Notes under the pieces: generated by a model
Database searches by the model: none
What the model was told of the DNA's origin: nothing
Seen by the model: the letters and a program-made list of their open reading frames with translations, nothing else
Part shown: positions 1 to 15,000 of the stretch, in pieces
How the letters are laid out: every line of letters starts with the position of its first letter
How positions within the stretch are numbered: the first letter of the stretch is position 1
Made by a program: the position numbers and the translations under genes
From: Branchiostoma floridae
Lineage: Eukaryota; Chordata; Leptocardii; Amphioxiformes; Branchiostomatidae
Reading direction: 5' to 3'
Length of the DNA: 64,000 nt
Assembly: GCF_000003815.2 (NCBI RefSeq)
Contig: NC_049988.1
Coordinates: 13,670,909 to 13,734,908, forward strand

Positions 1-3000
1 CTTTTCCACAGAATAATGTTGGTCTATGAATTGTCAAACATTCTCAAAGTTGATGAGAAGTCTGTGATAGAAAACGTAGTTACTTTAACCTGCAAATTTC
101 TTTCATCCAGATTGACCTGCAAGAGCCGACCCACGTGACCGGCTTCATCACCCAGGGCAAGCCTGAGACCAATGAGTTTGTCACCACCTACACTGTCTAC
201 TACAGCAACGATGGTGTCAACTTCCTGCCATACACTGATGAGTTCAACAGGCCTGTGGTAAGTTGGTTGATATTATTCAATTGTGAAGCAGTCATATTTT
301 CAGTCATACATCATTGTACATTTTTATGTTTAAGGTGGATAGAAAATAAAATAATTCTATTCTAACTCTAAATCTCCTTTTCTGTACCAGACCTTCACTG
401 CCAACAGTGACAGCACCACCCCAGTCACCAACCTGCTGGATGTGAACCGACCAATCACAGCTCAGTACTTCCAGATCCACCCAACAACCTTCAATGAGGA
501 CATCGCCATGCAGGTTGAGATTCTTGGCTGCAAGGGTGAGTTACAGTCATGTCTAGTTGAAAAAGTGCTTATTTTGAATATATTCTCTCTTTGTGTATTT
601 GTATTCTAATAGAAGATTAATTCAAATGTTACCTTGTAAATGCTTAACTTTGAAAGTTTTGACCAAAATATTGTTTTGTTGTTAACTTTACAGAGACCAC
701 AACTACCATTGCAACCACGACTCTTGGTACCACAACTACCAAGCCAGCTCAGACTGAGACCACCGTTGTCACCGGTACAACCGCTACAACCACCATTGCC
801 ACTGTGCCAACTGGTCAGACAACCACCACTGGTGCTTTCACACAGACCCAGCCTATCACCACCACCCAGGCTGTGGTCACTGAGACCGAGCCTGTTGTGT
901 GCAATGACTGGACTCCGTGGGTGAACATGGATACCCCTGCTGATGGTGGAGACTATGAGACAGTTGCTCAGCTTGTCCAGCTCTTCCCATTCTGTCAGGT
1001 ATGAATATCTGAGTTTGTGTCATCCAATACTTTAAAGCATTTGTGGGTCAATAATGCAGAGTTGTCAACTTCATTAGCATTGGTGTGATGAGACAGAGAA
1101 TGTACAAAAATGTATATTGGCTCTTCTCTTGATTATTGCTAGACTTGACCGTTGAATTTCACATTCCATATAGAGTTTGTGTCATATAGAATCAAAATGT
1201 TATTTTGTAAAATCAAGAATATCAACTACATCATATTAATTGAACAGTGGTGTGATACCTAGATTATATAGAGATGTACATTGTTCTTTTGACATAATCA
1301 TTTCCAGAGCTAATCATTGAATCACATATTCCACCCCACAGGGCATGCTCAGGGACGTGGAGTGCCGCCTTGTCGGCACCCAGACACCGTGGTTCTCCTC
1401 TGGAGACATGGGCGTGCGTTGCGAGGCAGCGTCCGGCTTGATCTGCGACGACTCCAACAACTTCCCTGTCAGCTGCCAGGACTACGAGATCAGGGCTTTC
1501 TGCGTCTGTGGTACGTTGATGAGCTCAGTACATCTAACTGAAAAATAGATGCATCATTCGTAGCTTTGGGATAATAACAGATTAGAGACGGAAACTGAAC
1601 ATGGCAGCTCAGTACATCAAGTAATTTCAGAAGTATACTGATCTCAACTGAAAAATAGATGCATGTAGCATTAGGACAACAAGAGAAGTATGCACTTCAA
1701 TACTCAACTCCATCTTAATTTTGAATGCCATAAATTCCTTTATCGATTGCTTTTATATGTGTTTTTAACCAATTTTTAATGTGATGCATTGTTTGGAAGT
1801 TTTAGTAATCATTCTTCTTCTCACAGCTACTACAGCTGTGCCCACAGTGACAATCTCCCTGTCCACCACACCGACAACCAAGCCAACCACAACACAGGGT
1901 AATGTTGATGGTGAAACACCAACAACAAGTAAGCCTTTGAAAACTATACCCAGTAATATGATATATGCCAACCAAGAAAACTTTTAATACAGACTTACAT
2001 AGAATCTTGGAAAATAAAAAGAAGCCAGTTTTAAATTGATAGGATTCTGGAATTTCATCAGCATTCTTAATCAGTCACAATCTGGATCAGCCATCGTAAG
2101 GCATACATTGTTTATCAAAAGTAATTTAAGCACTTAGATCTAAAAAACTAAGTTGATAAAGTACCCTCTCTATACTACATGTATTATGGCAAAGACCTCA
2201 TGTAACTGTGTTTCTTTGTTTGATCCATTACAGCCCTGAAGCCAGAGCCAGTGTGCACTCCCGACATGCATGGCTGGACTGACTGGATGAACGTGCACTA
2301 CCCGACCCCTCTCACTGGTGGAGATTTCGAAACTTATGACAACCTCAGGGACAAGTACGTACTCAGCTTTGCATTACAGAGATTCAGTTACTAGTTAGTT
2401 AGTTAGATTGACTATTGTTCAGTAAACCTATTGATGGATTCACAATACAAAAGCGTCTCAAGCAGCAGTTACTGTTTAAATCTTGTAAAGGGTCAGACAT
2501 TTCAGATAGCATCCACTATCTTTTGTCAGCCACTTTTCTTTTTGTTATGGACAAGAACAAGAAGCCTTAATTGATGATGTTGAGTCCTTAGTCTTACTAT
2601 CACCTTTAAAACATCTGAAGAAAAAAGCATTTACAGTACTAGTGTGGGATTCTTACTTTTGTTCACTTGCATTGTACAGGTTTGACTTCTGTCCAGAGGA
2701 TACCATCACAGACATCGAGTGCCGCGTGACTGGTGCCAACTTGGACTACACCATGGCTGGACAGACAGTTACCTGTGACGCCGCTGTTGGTCTCATCTGC
2801 AACGACAATGACCAGATGGGTCCAATGCCTAACTGCTTCGATTACGAGATCAGGGTCTTCTGTAACTGTGCAGGTAGGTGATATATAACCCTTTACCTTT
2901 ATTCTTTATTCTAGATCCTTAGAATAATAATTAAGACTTATGACAGAAAAGGGTTTCAGAACTTTGGCTGTAAGCTGCTAGTAATAACTGAAATTACCTA

Positions 3001-6000
3001 CAATGTAGTAATATATTCCTTATTTCTATGTGTTTCGTGTTTTTCCTGGTCTTGTCTATACTCATGTTGTTGTGCCATTTTTACACTACAGAAACCACCA
3101 CAGCTCAGGTTACGACAACCGCACAGATGACCACAGGCACACTTGGTACGCTGACACCTCCAACTCAGAGCACCACCATGAAGCCTGTCACTACCACCAT
3201 CGGCGGAGTCAGCCCGGGCACAGACATCGTCACGTTCACTGCCTCCACCACGCAGCAGGCTACCACCACCCAGAGCACTGCCGGTACCACCACCAAGCCA
3301 CTCACCACCACCAAGCCGATTGGTACACTGACACCTACCATGGCTACCAGCACTCTGAAGCCCGTCACCACTACCATTGGCTCTGGTACTCCAGGTACTG
3401 ATGTTGTCACTGTCACTGAGGGTACTACTGCCACCCAGCAGTTCACCACCACCCAGAGTACCACAGGTACCACAACCAAGCCAACAACAGAGAGCACTAC
3501 TACCAAGCGTAAGTGCATCAATTATCAAGCAACATGAGTTTGAACAGCTTTTTTAGATAGCAACATGTACTCTACTAGTACTGCTCTACTTGATAAGTTA
3601 CTAGGTTGAAAATGATAGCATTTCATTTGTGGAATGGTAATTGATTGCATTTCTTGAAATCATCAGTCATGATGAAATGGAACAGTTTCCATTGACATAC
3701 ACTTTCTAAATGATCACGAATATCTTTCCTCTACAGCTCAATTCACATACGAGTTCTGTGTTGATGGATGGACACCATTCTACAACACCCACGAGCCAAA
3801 CCCACTCAACCCTCTGGATGGTGACTTTGAGCCTTTGGACCAGATTGTGACCACCTACAACCTCTGTGGTGGCAACCCTGACATGGTCGAGGCCATCAAC
3901 TGCCGCGAGGTACAGAGATCATTCCTAGCTTCCTCAGCTAAAATTCTATGTAGAACTCATGTACATCATTTTTGTGTACAGTATAAGGAAACTACCCATG
4001 ACATAAAGTACAATGTATGTTACATGTACAATGTATGTCCAAACAGTTTTTGTGAATCTTGCAAAACTGCACTTGTCTCTGCACCAACTGTCATTGTATA
4101 GGTTGAAGTATTTTGGACTCCACAGTTCCAGTCCAATCCAGATTGGTTAGATTTTAAGCATTGATTTTTATTTGTCCAGGTTGGCTCCATGGCTCCATGG
4201 GACAGCACTGGTGCAGCAGGCCTTGTGTGTGACACCACCAATGGCTTCTACTGTGCCAACAACCAAAACTACCCAGTTGGCTGTGATGACTACGAGATCA
4301 GCGTTCTGTGTAACTGTGGCGAGACCACCACTGAGGTAAGTTATACAATTACTATCGTTGAATATCCTTGCTCATTCAAAAAAAATTTAACTTTGGTAGT
4401 CTAAGATTTGTTTTGCAAAGCCAACTATACATTGTTTGTCACTTTACAATTCAGGCTCCTTTTTGCTTGTACATGTTTGCCCTTTATTTTCTCTGAAGGA
4501 GCCATATCAAATCAACCATTTCTTCCAAGTACAGAAAACATTTTTGTTAAGTTTCTAACATCTTCCCACAGGTGTTCACCACCAAGCCAACACAGACCCA
4601 GACCTCCATTGGCACTCTGCCTACTGGTACCACCACCACACTGGCCACTGCCTCCACCACCAAGCCAATCATTGTGACTGAGACTGTTGCCCAGACAACA
4701 ACCATCGGCCAGACCACCACCAAGCCGACACAGACCCAGACTCAGACCATTGGCACCCAGCCTACTGGTACCACCACCCTCGGCACTGTGACCTTCCCAA
4801 CCGACACCACCACACTGGCCACTGGTACTACCACCAAGCCAGTAATGGTGACCGAGACTGTTGCACAGACAACAACCACTGGTCAGACTCCAGGTACAAC
4901 ACAGCAGAGCACCACTGCCACCATCGGTACACTGACACCTACCATGGCTACCACCACCATGAAGCCTGTCACCACTACCATTGGCTCTGGTACTCCTGGT
5001 ACTGATGTTGTCACCGTCACCGAGGGTACTACTGCTACCCAGCAGTTCACCACCACCCAGAGTACCACAGCTACCACAACCACCAAGCCTGTGACTACCA
5101 CCAAGCGTAAGTTTCTCTTCTAATGTCTAGAACAACTGCTAAACAATCATTACACTTCCTTGCAGGTATGCCTTACAGCCTTAGCTGTGCATCCTGAACA
5201 GCCAAATCAAAATAGACAAAAAGATTTTCTAATAGTTATTATCAATCTGACCAAACTTTAGTCAGTACCTTGAAAATATGAAATTGACAGCATTTTGCAA
5301 TATGGATTATAATTGCCAGTTTTCATGACTTTTTAAGTCGACATTATTGTAGTTTTGTCTGCCTTACCTTTTCAAAAATCATTGTCTTCACTCTACAGCT
5401 CAATTCACATACGAGTTCTGTGTTGACGGATGGACGCCATTCTACAACATCCATGAGCCAAACCCACAGGACTTCCAGGATGGTGACTTTGAGCCACTGG
5501 ACCAGATTGTGACCACCTACAACCTCTGTGGTGGCAACCCTGACATGGTCGAGGCCATCAACTGCCGCGAGGTACCAAGATCAAGTCTTCTTTTATTAAA
5601 GTTTTTAAACCCACAAGAATTCTCAAGCTTGCTCGTCATATTTTCATATAAGAAAAATGACAACATAAGAAATTATGTCCATGGATACATTCTAACAAAA
5701 CCATTTCTCTCCATGTAGGTTGCCAGTCTTGCTCCATGGGACAGCACTGGTGCAGCAGGCCTTGTGTGTGACACCACCACCGGCTTCTACTGCTCCAACT
5801 CTCTCAACTACCCTGTCATGTGTGACGACTACGAGATCAGCGTTCTCTGTAACTGTGGCGAGACCACCACTGAGGTAAGTAGTGCTGTTACTATTGTTAA
5901 AGATCCTGCATGAAAAAAGTAATGTTAAAAATGTGGTTTCAGATACTTTGTCATGAGATTTATCAACTTGCCACCAACGAATTTGGGATTTTTCAATTAT

Positions 6001-9000
6001 TTTTTTCCCTGTGAAAACTCAGCCATATATTCCAGCAGACTTGAATTATACTTATTTCTATACATCTGCCAACACAGTTCCAGACCACTACCACCCAGGC
6101 CACCACCACCACCAAGCCACTGGTCACCGGTATCTTTGAGACCACTGGAACCACCACGAAGCCCATGGTTACCGGCACCATTGCCACCGTGACCACCCCT
6201 GGCCAGACCACAACTAGTCAGTTCACCACCATCCCGACACTCCCAGTGACTGGTCAGTTACCTATTAGTGACACCTACTACAATATACCTGTTGATGAAA
6301 ATAGAATCTTCTTTTGCTTCATCATGTTGTGCTGCTAAGGACATTGTACCTGTTGGAGATACCTGTTCTGATATAGTTGCTTCATTGTTTGGTCTGCTGA
6401 TGACCAGAATCTGCTTTAAATTTTCATCATCATGTTGAACTTCTTGCCAGGCCTAAGTCCACTCTGCTTCTGCATTTACAAGGAATGCTAAAAACAGTAC
6501 AAGTTTCCTCTTCTGTGTCACTCACCTCCTCTGTTTCCTCTGCATCAGCTTGCCCTGATGGTGCAGAGTACTGGACTCCATTCCTGAGCATCGACAAGCC
6601 TGATGCTGGTAGCGACAACGGAGACCACGAGCCCATGGACCAACTGCAGGCACTCTTCCACTTCTGTGACAAGGAGATGATCAACGACATCGTCTGCAAG
6701 GAGACTGTTACAGGTCAGTCATTCCACTGAAATCAAATGCTTTTCAGACATTTTTTATCGTAGATCTGCAGTAGTAGCATTTACTGGGATTTCTTTCCTT
6801 GGATTTTTCATTAGCCTTTTGCCTAAAATTTTACATAATACTTGCATTTGCATCTTGCACAGGTCTGCTGCACACTGATACCAACCAGGTGGTCACCTGC
6901 GACATTGTCAACGGCTTCCACTGTGACAATGCCATGCAGAAGCCTGGCGAGATCTGCCACGACTATTCCGTCTCTGTCCACTGTGACTGCCGCGAGCCCA
7001 CAACCACACAGCAGGTCACCACCACCACACAGAAGCCTACCACAGCAACAGCTACTGCCACTGTGCCAGGTAACCCAACCACCACCAAGCCCATCCAGAC
7101 AACTGGTGAGACAACCATTGTCACTGGTACAACAACCATCGCAGGTACCACTGGTACAACCACCCTGCCCATTGGAGAAGTGACCACCCCTGTCACTGGT
7201 ACAACAACCATCGCAGGTACCACTGGTACAACTACCCTGCCCATTGGAGAAGTGACCACTGGCAAGCCAACAACCACCCAGCAGCAGTCCACCACCCAGA
7301 CCCAGCTCTTCACTGATACCACTGTGCAAACTGGACCAACCACCACAGGCCAGGGCGAGACAACATCTGCCCAGTTCACTGTCACACAGACAACATCAGA
7401 GTCCACTACCCCCATCACAGTGGAAGGTTAGAGAGTCAGGCTATCATTGTTATCTAATAAATATGTCTTGTAACAGGAGATTGAGAGTTCAACCTCCTCT
7501 TGGCCAGGCCCTGTAGATTTGAAATGAATGCCAGTTTTGCAACGTTATTTGAATGGTAGCTGGTTTGTATTGTAAATGACTTTACGGTGAATTTTATATC
7601 ATCAGCCCCTACAACTATGTTGATTTCTATAATATGTATATCCAATGGCATTTGAGGAGAAACTAGTCACTGTAAATGTCTTTTTATCCCCTCTCAAAGG
7701 CGTCATGTCATGACACCAAGCACTGCTTGGCTGCCACTCTCAAAGATTTGTCATGAGATAAGCTAATTTTTTTGTTCTATTGATGACAGGATGCAAGCCT
7801 GGCCAGCAGTTCTACTGGACACCGTTCCTGAACGTGGACCGTCCCGACACTGGCGCAGACAACGGTGACCACGAGCCCATCGACCTGCTCCACACTCAGT
7901 ACCAGTTCTGTCGCAACGACATGATCACTGACATCATCTGCAGGGAGGCCGACACTGGTCTGTTGTGTTCACATATGGATTTAACGTACATTTAATGCAA
8001 ATAAATAAGAATGTGAAAATGCATTTGTTCATGTAATACACTGTAGTAAAATGCCAAGATCTATCATATACATGTACATTTTAGTATTAGAACCGTGTTT
8101 CTGTTGAAAGAAAGGAAATGCAATTCCCCAGTTGTCAGACCTGTAACAGCTTTGTTGCATTCTTTGATGTTTTTTCCATTATACAGTAACATTTTACCAT
8201 CTAAAAAAAGTGTTATACATTTGCACTATACAAGAGTAGCATGCTGTAATCTTTGCAATCCTGAGCTTTGATTGTTGGTGTTTTGGTTACTTTCCAGGTC
8301 TGATGCACCATGTGAACAGCCAGGTTGTCACCTGTGACATCATCAACGGCTTCAGCTGCGACAACGACATGCAGGCTCCTGGCGAATCTTGCTACGACTA
8401 CGAGGTGTCCATCAAGTGCAGCTGCATTGAGCCAAGTAAGTTTATCTTAAGAATAAACATATTTTACATGCAATTTCTTCTGAATCATGTCTTTTCCTAT
8501 AATCTTCAAGGCTGCACATTTGCCACTTTGTATTTCATCTCATTCCAATCCTTTTGGTACATTGAAAGAAAAATTGTCTCCACGGATTATGAGCTAATTG
8601 TTGTATTTCTATTTTCTTCAATCCAGCTACTCAGCAGATACTCACTACTACCATTGGCCAAGAAACCACCACCAAGCCAATGAGCACCCAGGAGATCACC
8701 ACCACCAAGCCAATCATGACAACTGGTGAGACAACAACTGCTGTCACTGGTACAACAACCATTGCAGGTGTCACTGAGACAACCACCCTGCCCGTTGGAG
8801 TGACTACTGGTACAACCACTACTCAGGGCATTGTCACTGAGACAACCACGTTGAAGCCTACCACAGCAACAGCCACTGCCACTGTGCCAGGCAACCCAAC
8901 CACCACCAAGCCCATGACAACTGGTGAGACAACAACTGCTGTCACTGGTACAACAACCATCGCAGGTACCACTGGTACAACCACCCTGCCCATTGGTACC

Positions 9001-12000
9001 CTGCCAACTGATACAACCACCCAGCAGCAGACAACTAAGCCAACCACCACCAAGCCGATCACCACAACTGCCGGAGAAACCACCACCCTGCAGACCCAGA
9101 CTCTGCCAACCCTGCCAACCCAGCCTACAGAGACCTCCACTCTGCCTGGTGTCACCACCACAGCTACCATCACTGATACTGGTGCCACCCAGACTGTGTC
9201 CATCACAACAACACCAGCAACAACCACTCAGGCCGTCACCCTGTCACCCATGTGTGTGGAGACTGGCTGGACTAGCTGGATGAACCTGGACAGGTAAATG
9301 CACAAGAAAATAGGAGATAGAAGGGAGGCTGTAAGAAGTTTAAAGACTTTAAAGGTGTAAAAAGAGGCATTGAGACTGTTTGCCCTTGAGTACTGATAGA
9401 GATGATGTCAAAGATTTGTTTTGGAAAGTCACCGTAAAGCTCATGTATCTTTTGTCCATCTGTTGGTGGTAACTCAATGTTTTTTATCGCAGGCCACTGC
9501 TCGGCAACAACAATGGCGATGTTGAGTCCTTCGACTCTCTGCGCCAGAAGTTCCAGTTCTGTGACAGGATGGACATGACCATGGTTCAGTGCCGCGAGGT
9601 AAGCTCCTTCCTTATCATGTCTCATAAAATTTTTGTCAAAAATTAAAGGAATGAAATGGTTCTCAAGTCAAGTCAACTCAAGTTAGGTCATTCTAAACAT
9701 AGTAAAGCAATATTCTCCACAACCACACTGTTTTCTTTTGATACAAGACTGAAGTGTAGATACAAGTCTTGGACATTTTTTTATCACAAAAGTGATTTTA
9801 ATCAGAAAAATGACATCTGTCTTGTCTTACAGGTCAGCACCCAGGTGGCATCTACCATGTCTGGCCAGAACGTGCGCTGCAGCTTGGACCACAACGGCTT
9901 CCAGTGCCTGAACGACAGGCAGCCTGACGGACAGCTCTGCAAGGACTACGAGATCCGCGTCTTCTGTAACTGCGGCGAGAGTAAGTAGATTAAATGGTTA
10001 TGATGAGCACTATACCTCCTTTCTGTTGGAAAGGTCTATCATGTACTCCTAAAATGTCCAAAACTACTGGCTTGACACTTATCTGGTACAAAACTTTGTG
10101 ATGTAATACTTTGGCACTCCAAAGTGATAACCTATTACTTAATACATCCTATCACAGAAAATAACAGCTGATATAAAAGCTGATATAAGCTATCTAGGTA
10201 TCTTTGAAGGATCTTGATGCTTCCTTTCTGGAAGAAAAGCGGTTATCTGCACTAGCCCCATGTTTTCATGCATTCAACATGTTGTTTTTTTTTTTTTACC
10301 TCAGCAACTGTTGCAACAACAACAACAGCTGCAACCACAACAACTGCTGCAACAACACTTGCTACACAGACACAGACTGTGCCAGTTGTGACCACCACAA
10401 CCAAGCCAATCACGTTCTCTACTACCACTGTCCCAGCCAACCCCACCACCACCCAGACCACCATCCAGACCACCACACCAGAGGTCTGTGTTGATGGCTG
10501 GACTCCATGGATCAGCTCTGACAACCCAGCCAACCCGACCCACCCCAACACCGGTGATGTCGAGACCATCGACAACCTGCGCGACCGCTACGCTTTCTGT
10601 CAGGACGACATGATTGTGGAGATCGAGTGCCGCACAGTCAACACCATGGTAAATAAACATAAATAAACATTTCTCAATGATGGTTGATTTGCCCTAAGTT
10701 TATTCTTTCAATTTATCCTGTGTGAGATTTTCTGTTAAAATGTGGAAGTTCAAGAGATTTAGTAACAGTTAACATTAAGTGGGTTGCAAATTTTTCCTAA
10801 ATTCTGGGCAGGTTATGTTCTTATTGGCCTGTCTATGTCTACAATATAAAAACAGTAGTTCATGATCCTACAGGTTTTCAGCATTAATTTCTATGCACAG
10901 CCTTTTGCTTAACATTTCTGTATCTCTTGTGTGCAGATTGACTCTGATGCTACCGGCCAGAACGTGATCTGTGACGTGAACCAGGGTCTCATCTGCGTGG
11001 ATGCCTTCCAGCCTGATGGCCGCAAGTGCGAGGACTACGAAGTCAGGATCAACTGCCAGTGCGGAAGTAAGTTTCCTTCTTTCCCTTCCTTTTTTAGAGA
11101 AGCTAGATTTCCACGTAACCAACTGGTATGCAATTCTGTGCAACAAATGAAGACTGCTAAAGACTAAGGTACCTACCTACCTACCTACCTAGTCCCTTGA
11201 CCTCCTGGTCGTTGGGGGTAGAAATTATCAAACATCTTACTTGAACATTTCCAATTAGGCATGTAATGTCTACATTTTATCAGATACAGCACAGCTCAGG
11301 TAATGCGATTAAAAATGGCATACATTTAAAATGGCATACATTTCCTTAAGCCTAATTCTACTTCAACATCTATCATGGTTAGTTGTTTCCTCCATGAAAA
11401 GTTATTGATATACCATGTGTACTTTCAACAACTACAGCAACTCCAGCACCTGAGACAACCACCACCCAGCAGACCACTACCACTGGCACCATGGGCACCC
11501 TGCCAACCCTGCCAACTGAGACCTCCACTCTGCCAGGTGTCACCACCACAGCTACTGTCATCGATACTGAAGCCACCCAGACTGTGTCCATCGGAACAAC
11601 TGGCAAGCCAACCACAACTCTCTCCACCACCAAGCCCACCAGCACCCAGGTCTTCACTGATACCACCACTACTCAGGAGACACAGACTACCACCAAGCCT
11701 GGTGTGATCACCACCACCCAGGCCACCCCTGGTACTCTGCCTACCACCACTGGTACCACCATTGGCTCTTTCACCACCACCCCTGGAGAGTTCACCACTC
11801 AGACTGAGGTTGTGACTTCTAAGCCCACAGATACCACCACCTCCCAGGTATGCTTCACAGAAAAAGTGGAAGCTTGAAACAAAAGAGCAAGAATCTAATG
11901 ATTGTGTGGTCTTGTTACTCTGTAATTGTTCCATACCAGAAGCAGTCTTCATGAGCTCATTTTAGCCTGTAACAATTTCTGAAGAAATTTTTCTTGTAGT

Positions 12001-15000
12001 TTTTATGTTCTGAAAATCATGTCATCTTTGACTTTCTTTCTGTAGTTCACCACGACAACAATGCCTACCAAGCCTGTCACTGAGGCCACCACCACCACTG
12101 GTGTGTCCGACCAGACCTTCCCGCCAATGTGCGTTGTCAATGGATGGTCTCCGTTCATGAACGTTGACTCTCCTCTCACCGCACCTGGCGACCTGGAGAC
12201 CATCGATGCCCTGAGGCAGAAGTACACCTTCTGTGCCTACCCAGCCATGATCGAGTGCCGTACCGTGGACACTCAGCAGACTCCTCAGGTACATGTCAGC
12301 AATGTGGAAGATTTCACATCTAAAAATAGGGTCTTTCCAACTTTTCACCATAACCTTTCAATAACTAGCGGTAATCAATATAAAGTCATTTTCTACCAAT
12401 ACCTGTTCTAGATGATATAGGTGTTGTTGAACGGATATTAAATAGTATCCAGCAAGCTTTTTGCAGGCTACAAACAAGAAAAAAAAAAGGAATGTTAAAT
12501 TGAAACTCATAAATGAGTCTCCAGACAGCTAGAAAATGATAGGTCCTGTATGATTTGTGCTTCTTCCCTGTACTGTCAAGTAGAGATGTGTTAGCATTAA
12601 CTGTACTTTAATTTGCATTTGTTAACAGGATGCCGGAGAGAAGGCCACATGTGACCTGGTCAACGGCCTGGTGTGTCTGAACGAGGACCAGAACCTTGGT
12701 CAGACTTGCTCCGACTATGAAGTCAGTGTCTACTGTATCTGTGGAAGTGAGTACTATATCTCTATGATTGTTCCCACAACTATTCCTTCACTTCAATTGT
12801 TTGTACATCTTGTTGTCATAGGTTAGATCCTATGTTTTACATGTTTTACTTACGACAACTTTTGTTTCTTTCCCTCTTCAGCAACTACCCCACAGACAAC
12901 AATCACACAGACAGTTGTTACCACAACTGCCCAGACACCTGGCACCGCCACACAGACCATTGGTGAGACAACCACCATTGTCACAGGCACCACAACCGCC
13001 CAGACACCAGGCACCGCCACACAGACTGTTGTTGGTGAGACCACCACCATCGCCACAGCACCCACACCAGGCACTACAACAACTGCCCAGACACCTGGCA
13101 CCGCCACACAGACTGTCATCAGTGAGACAACCACCCTTGTCACAGGCACTACAACCGCCCAGACACCAGGCACCGCCACACAGACTGTTGTTGGTGAGAC
13201 CACCACCATCGCCACAGCACCTACACCAGGCACTACAACCACTGCCCAGACACCTGGCACCGCCACACAGACCGTTATCAGTGAGACAACCACCCTGGCA
13301 ACAGGCACTACAACAGTCCAGACACCTGGCACTGCCACACAGACAGTTATCAGTGAGACAACCACCCAGGCAACTGCCACTACAACTGGCCAGACACCAG
13401 GCACCGTCACACAGACCACAACAACCAAGCCTCCAGTCATCATCACCGACATCTTCACCCAGCCTGCCACCACCACCGAGCGTCCTCAGCCACAGATCAT
13501 CTGTGTTGAGGATGGCTGGACACCATGGATGAACTCCGATACTCCATCCACTGGCCCCAACAATGGTGACTACGAGATCATCCCTGTGCTGAGGTAAGTT
13601 GCTACCCCTAAAACAGAAATCAGAATCTGTAGATAGTTTCAGCCGGCTGGTATTTCAATTCAGACTTTTATTTTCCAAGAACCTTGTTTGTATTTCTACC
13701 AACATTTTGACAGCCACTATGCTTCATCATCAGGGCAAAGTAAACTTTCTTCATCTTTAAGTTGTTGTATTATGACATAATTATTCATAACAAGGATACG
13801 TTCTCCAAATGAATACCTCTCCTTGCCACTTAATAACAAAGCAGCATGGATTGAGTCTCAGTGACATTTCTGACTGTATTCTTGCAACTTTGCCATTCAT
13901 CAAAGAAAACAAGTCTTTCCAAAAGGTAGACAAAAATTGCCATATCGTAAGTCATCTTGAAACATGTACATTCATTTTATGAGACTCTAAGGATCCTGAA
14001 AATTTAATCTCTGGTTTACAATAATTCTACAGGGATGAGTATGCCTTCTGTGCCAATGAGATGATCGTGAGTGTGGAATGCCGCATCACTGGAACTGCCC
14101 AGAACATCGCTAACGGTGAGAATGGCGTGACCTGCACTGTCGATGATGGTCTGCGCTGCGACAACAAGAACATGGCCATTGGAGAACAGTGTGATGACTA
14201 CGAGATCAGGTTCTACTGCGACTGTGCTGAGGGTAAGTCATCCGTTGATGATGAATTTTTTTTTCTTCAATTTAGTGTTTCAAACAATAGACTACATTAC
14301 CAAAGGTCTATAGATTAATGTCTGATAATGCTGCTATTCAGAATGTGGCTTCGTTTGAAATTATATCACATGTATTCTCTAGATCTTCAGCTTTGTAATA
14401 GGTCTATGTTTATGCATTGATGTCCAATTAAAATACATGTACCTTCAACGTTGTCACAGAAACCACTGTTGCTACCACAACTATCGCAACTGCAACCACC
14501 ACCACCAAGCCTGGTGAGACCACCACCCTCGCAACCGCTCCTACTGCGACCATGACCACCACCCAGAAGCCTGAGGAGACCACCACTCTGGCCACCACCA
14601 AGCCCGAGGAGACCACCACCACCGCACAGCAGCCCACCACAGAGACCGGCATCTTCACCACCATCATGACCTGGTTCACTTCCACCGGCTCCACCACCAC
14701 ACCCAAGCCGGTCTCCACCACCCAGCTGCTCACCACCAAGCCGACTGAGACTCAGACGGTTCCAGAGACCACCGCCACTCAGGCAACCACAACCACAGGC
14801 AAGCCAACCACAGCCTCCACTACTACTCTCCCAGCCAACCCCGTCACTGAGACTCAGACTCTGGGCACCCTGCCAACCCTGCCAACTGAGACCTCCACTC
14901 TGCCAGGTGTCACCACCACAGCTACTGTCATCGATACTGAAGCCACCCAGACTGTGTCCATCGGAACAACTGGCAAGCCAACCACAACTCTCTCCACCAC

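Noticed and set aside
12850-13476. Long Val-rich open frame on the minus strand (208 aa), and similar ones over other PTS exons
   Set aside because: They are the complement of Thr codons (ACC/ACA read as GGT/TGT frames) in the mucin repeats. They have no splice or domain support and the plus-strand exons fit phase.
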